From JBBQUN01 sp963717115 (lineage in GTDB: Bacteria > Actinomycetota > Acidimicrobiia > Acidimicrobiales > SZUA-35), in the NCBI GenBank assembly GCA_963717115.1, contig CAVQVO010000002.1, forward strand, positions 558,001 through 622,000: a DNA stretch of 64,000 nucleotides, read 5' to 3'. Position 1 is the stretch's first letter. Each line of letters opens with the position of its first letter. Of this stretch, positions 34,504 to 42,151 are shown in pieces. The notes below the pieces were generated by a model. The model did no database searches. It had not been told where the DNA came from and was given only the letters and a program-made list of their open reading frames with translations. Position numbers and translations under genes: made by a program.

Positions 34504-35382
34504 TCAGGAGCCCACCTCGCGGCGGTAGGGCGGGTCGGCCCCGGGCCGTGACACGGTCACGGCCGCGACCGAGACGGCGAAGCGGGCGATGTCGCCCCAC
34601 TCGTCGATGGCGAGGTCGTCGAGGCCGCGTTCGGCGGCGCGGCGGACGTGCAGTTGTTCGAGCATCGCCCCGCAGAAGGAGTCGCCGGCGCCCACGGTGT
34701 CGACGACGTCGACGCGTCGACCCGGCACCGAGATGGTCGAGCCGTCCCGGCGATGGACCTCGACCCCGTCGGGGCCGAGCGTCCGCAGCACCACCGAGGC
34801 GCCGCGGCGCAGGAGCTCGGACGGCGTGATCCCCATCCAGTCGAAGTCCTCGTCGGAGCCCCGGACGACGTCGGCGCGATCGAACCAGACGTCGGCGTAG
34901 CGCCACCAGGTCTCGCGGCACCCTTCGATGATCTTCGGGCGGACGTTGGGATCGAACGAGACGATGCCGTCGAAGGTCGCGCACAGCTCGGCGAGCACGT
35001 CGGCCGTCGACCCCCGAAAGATCCCGAGGGTCCCGCCGTGCAGGATCCCGGGCCGACCATCGAGGGCCGACAGATCCACCGGCTCCAGGCAGGCGTCGGC
35101 CGTACCCTCGCCCTCGAACACGAAGGACTGCACCGGTGTGGTGGTGACGATCGCTCGGGCCGTCGGTTCGGGTCCGCGTTGTACGAGCCGGAGATCGACA
35201 CCCGACTCGGCGAGGTGCGCGACGATGGCGTCGCCGTACGCGTCGGTCGAGATCCGCCCGAGGAAGGCCGTCGGGGCACCCAGGCGGGCCGCCGCCACCG
35301 CGGCGTTCATCGGACCCCCGCCCGGAACCGCCCGGCCGTCGGGCAGGACGTCGACGAGGCTCTCGCCGGCCGAGATGATCAT
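34504..35382 (-). CDS. PfkB family carbohydrate kinase
   Basis: A 292-residue ribokinase-fold sugar kinase. The N-terminal substrate motif GGGPMNAAVAAARLGAPTAFLGRIS and the C-terminal ATP/anion-hole signature VDTVGAGDSFCGAML with the catalytic Asp are complete. The pattern (MIISAGESLVDVLPDG) is closest to fructokinases, but the sugar cannot be told. No transporter or sugar gene accompanies it. Its upstream region is the 500-bp repeat- and hairpin-rich gap before the LysR gene, so its leader may be unusual. Confidence 0.88.
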   Translation of the reverse strand: MIISAGESLVDVLPDGRAVPGGGPMNAAVAAARLGAPTAFLGRISTDAYGDAIVAHLAESGVDLRLVQRGPEPTARAIVTTTPVQSFVFEGEGTADACLEPVDLSALDGRPGILHGGTLGIFRGSTADVLAELCATFDGIVSFDPNVRPKIIEGCRETWWRYADVWFDRADVVRGSDEDFDWMGITPSELLRRGASVVLRTLGPDGVEVHRRDGSTISVPGRRVDVVDTVGAGDSFCGAMLEQLHVRRAAERGLDDLAIDEWGDIARFAVSVAAVTVSRPGADPPYRREVGS

Positions 35383-35481
35383 CGACGGACCCGGTCCGGT
35401 GCGATCGGCGGGACGTGCGGGGGCTCGAGATCGATCACGGCAGGCGTCGACATCGTCTGGACCCTAGCGCCGGGCCGACCC

Positions 35482-35641
35482 CGCCGTTTCCTCGCTGCGC
35501 TCGGCACTCACGGCCTTTGCTCGCGGCGCTCGCAAACGCCCGAAAAGGACGAAACCGGCCTCCGCCGTTCCTCGCTGCGCTCGGCACTCACGGCCTTTGC
35601 TCGCTGCGCTCGCAAACGCCCGAAAAGGACGAAACCGGCCT
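35482..35641. repeat. 80-bp tandem duplication
   Basis: Two adjacent copies, 35482-35561 and 35562-35641, differ at a few positions only. The unit contains CTCGCTGCGCTCGGC and ACGCCCGAAAAGGACGAAAC. The end of copy 2 is the left arm of the following hairpin. Confidence 0.85.
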
Positions 35642-35662
35642 CCCTTTTGGGGGCCGGTTTCG
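35630..35662 (-). terminator. Strong hairpin, terminator-like
   Basis: CGAAACCGGCC pairs with GGCCGGTTTCG, with a CCC/GGG extension after a bulged T and a TTTT loop. In the minus direction it is followed by GTCCTTTTC, a short T run. It stands upstream of the kinase in the kinase's own direction, so it could insulate or attenuate that gene. Confidence 0.45.
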
Positions 35663-35697
35663 GGGCGTCAGGTACGAGGGGGACCGACCTAATCGCC

Positions 35698-35746
35698 TCG
35701 AGCGGCTCTCAAAGAGGGGGACCGAAAGCCGCTCGATCTGGTGATG
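35698..35746. other. Hairpin with 10-bp arms
   Basis: TCGAGCGGCT at 35698-35707 pairs with AGCCGCTCGA at 35737-35746 around a 29-nt loop containing GAGGGGGACCGAA; the string GAGGGGGACCGA also occurs just upstream at about 35679. It could be part of a small RNA or leader. Confidence 0.35.
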
Positions 35747-35883
35747 ACTCTACGCGGGGTGTCGGAATCTGTCCAGTAGTTCGCTCCGATGTCATCCATC
35801 GCTTCGAGAGATAGAGTGGCGATCGGTCCGGTGAACAGCCGGTTCGGACCGTGCCCTGCTTCGACGTGTGGAAGACTCGCCCC

Positions 35884-36804
35884 ATGGATCTGCGTCAACT
35901 CCAGGCCTTCCTGGCCGTCGTCGAGCATGGCGGGTTCACGGCGGCAGCCCGGGCAACACACACGGTGCAGTCCAACATCTCGACTCATGTGGCCCGCCTC
36001 GAGCGGGAACTCGACGCCACGCTGATCGACCGGTCCACCGGACTCACCACCCAGGAGGGCGAGGCGGTGCTCACCCGGGTCCGTCGGATCCAGACCGAAC
36101 TCGAGTCGCTCCAGGCCGACGTGGCCTCGCTGCGCGGCTCGCCCCGGGGCACGGTCCGGGTCGGCATCATCGGGACCACCGCCCGGTGGGTCACACCGTT
36201 CCTGGTCGCCAAACTGGCGCATTCGGCTCCCGACATCCGCCTCGTCATCGCCGAGGGAACCACCACCTCGCTGGTACTCCGGCTGCTCGACGGAGGACTC
36301 GACCTCGCCGTCGTCGGACTCCCCGTCGACGAACCCGAGATCCGCACGAGCGACCTCTTCACCGAGGAACGCATCGTCATCGCCCCGGGCTCGCATCCAC
36401 TGGCCGCCGGCCCGTCGACGGTCACGATCAAGGAACTCGCCGCGCATCCGCTGCTCCTCGCCGCGGCCGGGACGCCGTTCCGCCACGAGGTCACCGAGGC
36501 CTTCGAGAAGCACGGCGTGACCCCGACCGCCCAGCTCGAGGTCGACGGGTTGCGACTCATGGCCAGCCTGGCCTTCCAGGGCTACGGCGCCGCCATCGTG
36601 CCGGCCACGGCGGTGCCCGGTTGGCTCGGTGGCGACTGGGTGCGGATCTCGGTTCCCGAGCTCGGGCGCCGCAGCGTGGGCATCGCCGTCCGACGACGCG
36701 GGATGCCCTCGGTGGCCGCTCAGACCACCGAGGCCGCGCTCTGTTCGGTGGTGGCCACCGAGGCCGACAAGGTCTCGGGCGTCCAGGCAGCGAATCCCGG
36801 ATGA
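35884..36804 (+). CDS. LysR family transcriptional regulator
   Basis: A 306-residue LysR-type regulator. Residues 1-60 are the winged HTH (MDLRQLQAFLAVVEHGGFTA and ARATHTVQSNISTHVARLERELDA). A coiled linker helix follows, then the periplasmic-binding-protein-like effector domain from GTVRVGIIG. The ATG at 35884 opens precisely at the HTH. The acyl-CoA carboxyltransferase gene begins 38 bp after its stop on the same strand, so the two may share a transcript; LysR proteins usually act on a neighbouring or divergent promoter, here perhaps the kinase. Confidence 0.88.
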   Translation: MDLRQLQAFLAVVEHGGFTAAARATHTVQSNISTHVARLERELDATLIDRSTGLTTQEGEAVLTRVRRIQTELESLQADVASLRGSPRGTVRVGIIGTTARWVTPFLVAKLAHSAPDIRLVIAEGTTTSLVLRLLDGGLDLAVVGLPVDEPEIRTSDLFTEERIVIAPGSHPLAAGPSTVTIKELAAHPLLLAAAGTPFRHEVTEAFEKHGVTPTAQLEVDGLRLMASLAFQGYGAAIVPATAVPGWLGGDWVRISVPELGRRSVGIAVRRRGMPSVAAQTTEAALCSVVATEADKVSGVQAANPG

Positions 36805-36842
36805 TCGACCCACCCCTCCGCCGGACCGGGTAGACCGTTCCC

Positions 36843-38189
36843 ATGGCATCCTCGGTCCCGATCTGGGCCTCCTCCTCGTCCCAAACCCGGGCGTCGTTCA
36901 CCGATCTCGACGGACGTCGGGTCATGTTGGTGTCGGTGCAGGGCGGCGAGAACCGCGGCGCCCTCAGCGTGCACGATGCCGCCGTCCTCGAGCGGGCCTT
37001 CCGATCGGCCCGCGAGGAACGCCTCCCGATCGTGGGTCTGTTGGCGACGAGTGGCGTCGACGTCTCCGAGGGCGTCGAGGCGGTCGTCGGGTGGGGCCGG
37101 GCCGCCCACGAGCTGGCCCGGGCCTCGGGCGTCGTGCCCATCCTGTTGGCGGCCACCGGACCGGTCGTGTCCGGGCCGGCCCTGATGCTCGGGTTGGCCG
37201 ACTTCACGTTCTTCACCGAGGACGCCTACGCCTTCGTGTCGGGCCCCCACATGGTCGAGTCCTTCACCGGTGTCCCCGTCAGCGCCGAGACCCTGGGCGG
37301 AGCGCGGGCGCACGCCCGATCGAGCGGGGTCGCCGCCATGGTGGGACACGACATCGAAGCCGTCGTCGAAGCGATCTCGAGCGTCCTCGCCTACCTCCCC
37401 GACCACGTCGATCGCCTCCCCGATCGGGTCGAGACCGACGATCCGATCGACCGGGACACCACCATCGCCGCCGAGGCCATCCCCTCGCACGCCACCGGCT
37501 CCTACGACGTCCGGACGATCATCTCCGATCTGGCCGACGATGGCGAGTTCTGCGAGATCCGGGCGGCGTTCGCCCCCAACCTGGTCACCGGCTTCGCCAC
37601 CATCGACGGCTACACCGTCGGCATCGTCGCCAATCAGACCCAGGCCCTCGCCGGCAGCATCGACATCCCGGCCAGCCACAAGGGGGCCCGCTTCGTCCAG
37701 TTCTGTGATTCGTTCGCCATCCCGTTGATCACGCTCGTCGACACGTCGGGCTTCCTGCCGGGCAAGGACCTCGAGTGGCGGGGCATGATCCGACACGGGG
37801 CCCAGCTGGCCTTCGCCTACGCACGGGCCACGGTCCCCCGCATCGCGCTCATCCTCCGCAAGTCCTACGGCGGGGCCTACATCGTCATGGACTCCCGCTA
37901 CATGGGCAACGACATCATGCTGGCCTGGCCCGGTGCCGAAGTCGCCGTCATGGGCGCCAGGGGCGCCGTCGAGATCCTGCATCGTTCCGCGACGCCCGAC
38001 GAACGGGTCGAACTCGAACGGGTCTACGAGGCCCGCTATCTCACCCCGTACCCCACCGCCGAGCGAGGGTCGATCAGCGCGGTGATCGACCCCTCCGACA
38101 CCCGCCGCGAGATCGGGGCCGCGCTGGCGATGCTGATCACCAAACGCGAGCAGCTCCGACCCCGACGCCACGACAACATGCCCCTCTGA
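36843..38189 (+). CDS. Carboxyl transferase domain protein, acyl-CoA carboxylase type
   Basis: A 448-residue protein of the acyl-CoA carboxylase carboxyltransferase family, shorter at the N-terminus than the 516-residue paralogue at 11516. The crotonase-like halves are complete: GPVVSGPALMLGLADFTFF in the first, and the second with NQTQALAGSIDIPASHKGARF, LVDTSGFLPGKDLEWRGMI, LRKSYGGAYIVM and AWPGAEVAVMGARGAVEIL. The last two are strongly like propionyl/acetyl-CoA carboxylase beta chains (AccD-type). Start ATG 36843, close behind LysR. No biotin carboxylase lies nearby; substrate unknown. Confidence 0.85.
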   Translation: MASSVPIWASSSSQTRASFTDLDGRRVMLVSVQGGENRGALSVHDAAVLERAFRSAREERLPIVGLLATSGVDVSEGVEAVVGWGRAAHELARASGVVPILLAATGPVVSGPALMLGLADFTFFTEDAYAFVSGPHMVESFTGVPVSAETLGGARAHARSSGVAAMVGHDIEAVVEAISSVLAYLPDHVDRLPDRVETDDPIDRDTTIAAEAIPSHATGSYDVRTIISDLADDGEFCEIRAAFAPNLVTGFATIDGYTVGIVANQTQALAGSIDIPASHKGARFVQFCDSFAIPLITLVDTSGFLPGKDLEWRGMIRHGAQLAFAYARATVPRIALILRKSYGGAYIVMDSRYMGNDIMLAWPGAEVAVMGARGAVEILHRSATPDERVELERVYEARYLTPYPTAERGSISAVIDPSDTRREIGAALAMLITKREQLRPRRHDNMPL

Positions 38190-38381
38190 TCACCACCCGT
38201 CGCCGTTCGGCCCTCGGCACCGCGCCCGAGGTCGCCGACCGGGTTGACTCCGGCAATGCCGATGGTCGCCAGGTACGCACGCCGCCCCGGTGGAAGCTAG
38301 ATTCGAACGCAGAAGCGGAACAGGGCACAACGGCGTGCTGGACCACCAACTCGAACCGTCAACCAGGGAGCAAGATTCACC

Positions 38382-39650
38382 GTGCCTGAAACCGTCACGA
38401 TCACCGACAACCGCACGGGCGAGAGCGTCGAGATCCCCATCGTCGACGGTGGCGTCGACGCCAAGGCCTTCGCCAAGCTCATGCCCGGCACCTGGTTCTT
38501 CGACCCGGGGTTCGGCGCAACGGCGTCCACGTCGAGTGCGATCACCGACCTCGACGGCGAGAACGGCATCCTGCGCTACCGCGGCTACCCGATCGAGCAA
38601 CTGGCGGAACATTCGACCTTCCTCGAGGTCTGCTACCTGCTGCTCTTCGGTGAGTTGCCCACTTCGGACCAGATGGACACCTGGGTCCACGACGTCACCT
38701 ATCACACGTTCATCCACGAGAACATGCGCAAGCGCTTCATGGAGGGCTTCCATCACGACGCCCACCCGATGGGCATGCTGGTCTCGGCCATCGCCGCCCT
38801 GTCGACCTTCTACCCCGAGGCCAAGGACATCGACGACCCGGTCAATCGCTACAAGCAGATCAACCGCCTGATCTCGAAGGTCCCCACGCTCGCCGCCATG
38901 GCCTATCGAGCCAGTATCGGCATGCCGTTCGTCTACCCCGACAACGACCTCAACTACTCCGAGAACTTCCTCTCGATGATGTGGCGGGTGGCCGAGCGCA
39001 ACTACGTCGCCGACCCGGTTCTGGCCAAGGCCCTCGACGTCCTGCTGATCCTCCACGCCGACCACGAACAGAATTGTTCGACCACCACGATGCGCGTCGT
39101 CGGCTCCTCGCACGCCGATCCCTACTCGTCCGCGGCGGCCGCCACGGCCGCGCTCTACGGACCCCGTCATGGTGGGGCCAACGAGCAGGTGATCCACATG
39201 CTGCGAGACATCGGCACCTACGACAACATCGAGCCCTTCATCGAGAGCGTCAAGGCCGGCGACGGTCGCCTGATGGGCTTCGGACACCGGGTCTACAAGT
39301 CGTACGATCCCCGGGCCACGATCGTGAAGGCCCAGGCCGACGCCGTCTTCGAGATCACCGGGAAGAACCCGCTCCTCGACATCGCGCTGAAGCTCGAGGA
39401 AGTGGCGCTCACCGACGAGTACTTCATGAGTCGGAACCTCTACCCGAACGTCGACTTCTACACGGGCCTGATCTACCAGGCCATGAACATCCCGATGGAC
39501 ATGTTCACCGTGATGTTCACGATCGGCCGCATGCCGGGCTGGCTCGCCCACTGGCAGGAGTTGCTCGAGCAGGGTCAGCGAATCGCCCGTCCCCGGCAGA
39601 TCTACACCGGCGTCGGCGTCCGCGACTACGTCGCGATGGACGCTCGCTGA
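38382..39650 (+). CDS. gltA: Citrate synthase (GltA type)
   Basis: Condenses oxaloacetate and acetyl-CoA to citrate, entry step of the TCA cycle. The 422-residue protein has the usual length for the hexameric Gram-negative/actinobacterial type I form. Conserved parts are LRYRGYPIEQLAEHSTFLEV near 65, the substrate histidines in LHADHEQNCSTTT and YGPRHGGANEQV, MGFGHRVYKSYDPRA with the catalytic His, and NVDFYTGLIYQAM with the catalytic Asp. It starts with GTG 38382, with an AGGGAG upstream, in a separate transcript from the carboxyltransferase (192-bp gap). Confidence 0.95.
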   Translation: MPETVTITDNRTGESVEIPIVDGGVDAKAFAKLMPGTWFFDPGFGATASTSSAITDLDGENGILRYRGYPIEQLAEHSTFLEVCYLLLFGELPTSDQMDTWVHDVTYHTFIHENMRKRFMEGFHHDAHPMGMLVSAIAALSTFYPEAKDIDDPVNRYKQINRLISKVPTLAAMAYRASIGMPFVYPDNDLNYSENFLSMMWRVAERNYVADPVLAKALDVLLILHADHEQNCSTTTMRVVGSSHADPYSSAAAATAALYGPRHGGANEQVIHMLRDIGTYDNIEPFIESVKAGDGRLMGFGHRVYKSYDPRATIVKAQADAVFEITGKNPLLDIALKLEEVALTDEYFMSRNLYPNVDFYTGLIYQAMNIPMDMFTVMFTIGRMPGWLAHWQELLEQGQRIARPRQIYTGVGVRDYVAMDAR

Positions 39651-39653
39651 GGG

Positions 39654-41081
39654 TCAGGATTCCGGCAGGGGCGATCCTGGCACCGAGTTGGTGCCGAAGC
39701 CCCGTCGGACCTGCACACCCCAGTCGCCCTTGCCCTGGGCGTAGGAGCGAAGTCCGTCGAGGCGCCAGGCGATGGTCATCGGCCGGAACACGAGGTGCTC
39801 GATCGTGGCGATCACGATCATGCGGGCTCGGGTCCGGGCGTCACTGACCAGACCGAAGGCGGCGTCGTCGAGCATCAACACGGCCAACGACACGGCCAGA
39901 CCGACACCGTAGGCCGAGGCCACGAACAGCAACTGCCCGGTCGTTGCGTATCCGGCGATGAGTGAGAGCAGCAACAGGAACAGACCGATGGCTTCCACCA
40001 CCGGCGCCACCGCTTCCACGATCACGAAGTACGGCAGGGCGATCATGCCCGCCGACCGGTAGCGGGGCCGAAGGATCATGCGCCGGTGGCGGCTCAGGAC
40101 CTCGAGCAGACCGCGGTACCAGCGGTTGCGCTGACGGCGAAGTTCGGCGAGCCCCTCCGGCGCCTCGGTCCAGGCCACCGGCTCGGCGTCGAAGGTGACC
40201 TTGGCCGTCGTTCGCTCCTCGTAGCCGTGGCGACGCAACCGGACGATCAGCTCCATGTCCTCGCCCATGCTGCCCGAGAGGTAGCCGCCGACGTCGATCA
40301 CGCTCTGGCGCCGGAAGACGCCGAACGCCCCACTCACGATGAGGTTGCCGCCGAGCTGGTTCCAGCCCAGCCGACCGATCAGGAAGGCCCTCGTGTACTC
40401 GACCACCTGACACCCGGCCCAGACCTGGCGGGGGAACTTCGGCCGGAGCCCGTTCGGCCCGCGGTCGAGACCGCCGTTGGTCAGGCGGACCGACCCGCCG
40501 GCCGCGACCACGGCGGGATCGTCCACGAAGGAGGTCACGAGCCGCTGGAGGGCGTCGGGGTTCAGGATGGTGTCGGCGTCGACGGCGCAGACGAGCGATC
40601 CGTTTGCGAGGTTGGCCGCAGCGTTGAGCGCATCGGCCTTCCCGCCGTTGTCCTTCTGGGCGACGACGAGCCGGGGGTCGACCCGCGACCGGTAGAGGCG
40701 AACGATCGGCTGGGTGGGGAGCAGCGCCTGATAGACGTTGTGCACTTCGACGAGGTCGAACTCGCGGACCAGCACCGCCTCGGTCTCGTCGGTCGATCCG
40801 TCGTTCACGACCACGACCTCGAGGTTCTGGTAGGTGAGCGCGAGGATGCCGGCCACCGAGTCGCGAATCGTGACGGCTTCGTTGTAGGCCGGGACGAGGA
40901 CGGTGACCTTGGGCGCCAGGCTCGAGTTCATCACCGCTCGCCAGAGGCGGTGGCGAGAGCGGGTGTGGGACTGACGGAGGTCGACGATCGCCGCCAGGGT
41001 CAGCACCGCCTGGAGCAACGCGGTGATCAGCACGACGACGGCCAGCCCGGTGACGGCCACGTCGAAGACGTCGGCGATCAT
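39654..41081 (-). CDS. Processive family 2 glycosyltransferase (membrane)
   Basis: A 475-residue membrane glycosyltransferase of the cellulose/hyaluronan/poly-GlcNAc synthase type. After an N-terminal membrane segment (residues about 8-34), the GT2 domain shows VTVLVPAYNE, the UDP-sugar DADT motif, and QRNRWYRG, the QxxRW signature of processive enzymes. Three C-terminal hydrophobic segments would form the channel. It probably makes and exports a beta-linked exopolysaccharide; the sugar is unknown. The ATG at 41081 overlaps the stop of the HEAT-repeat gene (ATGA), so I start here although the frame stays open upstream. Last gene of a three-gene operon. Confidence 0.85.
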   Translation of the reverse strand: MIADVFDVAVTGLAVVVLITALLQAVLTLAAIVDLRQSHTRSRHRLWRAVMNSSLAPKVTVLVPAYNEAVTIRDSVAGILALTYQNLEVVVVNDGSTDETEAVLVREFDLVEVHNVYQALLPTQPIVRLYRSRVDPRLVVAQKDNGGKADALNAAANLANGSLVCAVDADTILNPDALQRLVTSFVDDPAVVAAGGSVRLTNGGLDRGPNGLRPKFPRQVWAGCQVVEYTRAFLIGRLGWNQLGGNLIVSGAFGVFRRQSVIDVGGYLSGSMGEDMELIVRLRRHGYEERTTAKVTFDAEPVAWTEAPEGLAELRRQRNRWYRGLLEVLSRHRRMILRPRYRSAGMIALPYFVIVEAVAPVVEAIGLFLLLLSLIAGYATTGQLLFVASAYGVGLAVSLAVLMLDDAAFGLVSDARTRARMIVIATIEHLVFRPMTIAWRLDGLRSYAQGKGDWGVQVRRGFGTNSVPGSPLPES

Positions 41082-42151
41082 GCGGCCACCCACCGATCGG
41101 CCAGATGCGAACGGTTCGTGAGGCCCGAGATCTGGCCGAGCACGTGCTTGGCCATGTCGCGTGCGAACGGATCGTCGTCGCTGAGGTGACAGCGCAGCAC
41201 CAGTCGACCGACCGGCCCCAGCTCGGCGAGGGCCGCCCCCGACGCCCGCCGGACCTGCCAGTTCCCGTCGGAGAGCAGGCGACCCAGCGCCGGTGCCAGT
41301 TCGACGACGCCACCGGCCCCGACCGATCGGGCCGCCTCGGCCCGAACCTCGGGCTCGACGTCCTCGACGAGGTGTGACAGGGGTTCCCCGGGGGACCGGA
41401 AGACCCCTCGACCCAGGGATCCGGCGACGAGCCGGCGCAGCCGGGGATCGGGATGGGCCGCGAACCCGAGGAGCGGATCGGCGAGGCGCGGATCGGGGAG
41501 TTCCACGGCCACCTGGACGACCAGGACGGCGATCTCGGGGTCGAGCCCGCCCGCCTGCGCCGACCCGAGCGCCTCGACCAGCGGCGCCACGCAGCTGGCT
41601 CCGCCGCGGGCCAGGGCGTGCTGGGCCGCCGAGCGAACCGCCGGACTGGGGTGGGCGAGCGATTCGAGGAGGTCGTCGACGTGGTCGGAGACCTCGTCGG
41701 GGAGCAGGCTCTCGATGGCTCGGGCGCGAACGAACGGGTGCGGATCGGCGACCAGGGCGGCCCGTTCGCGCCCTTGGTCGGGCAGCAGCATGAGCAGGTG
41801 CGCAGCCTGCACCCGGCGATGCCACGACCGTCGACGACTCATCCGCTCGATGTGGCGGGCCAGACCGGCGTGCTGGGCGACCACCTGCAGACGGCGGCGG
41901 GCCTCGCCGGTGGTGTCCGACGACAGGTGCTGGAGGACCTCGGCCAGCAGGTCGCGGGGCAGTTCCGCCAGTGCCCGGCTGGCCGGGTCGAGCCCGTCGC
42001 CACTCCCGAGGACCACGGTCGCCGCCCAGCCGTGAGCGAGGGACCGACGTCGATCGCGCCGAAGCCGAAGACGATGCACCCACGCGCCGAGCACACAGAA
42101 GGCACCGGCCATGACCGCCAGGACGATCTGGATCGCCGCGAAGAGGCTCAT
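41078..42151 (-). CDS. HEAT-repeat protein with N-terminal membrane anchor
   Basis: A 357-residue protein. One membrane helix (residues 3-25) is followed by alpha-helical HEAT/PBS-lyase-like repeats from about 110 on: RVQAAHLLMLLPD, VRARAIESLLPDE, AVRSAAQHALARG, EVRAEAARSVGAG, QVRRASGAALAELG. Such repeats form protein-binding scaffolds in the cytoplasm. It overlaps both neighbours by 4 bp (the response regulator ends at 42148, the glycosyltransferase starts at 41081), which implies coupled translation and a shared job, perhaps assembling or regulating the polysaccharide synthase. Confidence 0.8.
   Translation of the reverse strand: MSLFAAIQIVLAVMAGAFCVLGAWVHRLRLRRDRRRSLAHGWAATVVLGSGDGLDPASRALAELPRDLLAEVLQHLSSDTTGEARRRLQVVAQHAGLARHIERMSRRRSWHRRVQAAHLLMLLPDQGRERAALVADPHPFVRARAIESLLPDEVSDHVDDLLESLAHPSPAVRSAAQHALARGGASCVAPLVEALGSAQAGGLDPEIAVLVVQVAVELPDPRLADPLLGFAAHPDPRLRRLVAGSLGRGVFRSPGEPLSHLVEDVEPEVRAEAARSVGAGGVVELAPALGRLLSDGNWQVRRASGAALAELGPVGRLVLRCHLSDDDPFARDMAKHVLGQISGLTNRSHLADRWVAA

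Larger units (their letters stand above)
35383..35883. other. 500-bp intergenic region between divergent genes
   Basis: No convincing coding frame lies between the PfkB kinase start (35382, minus) and the LysR start (35884, plus). The region holds an 80-bp tandem duplication (35482-35641) and two strong hairpins (35630-35662, 35698-35746). The remaining 100 bases next to the kinase show nothing recognisable. Confidence 0.7.
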
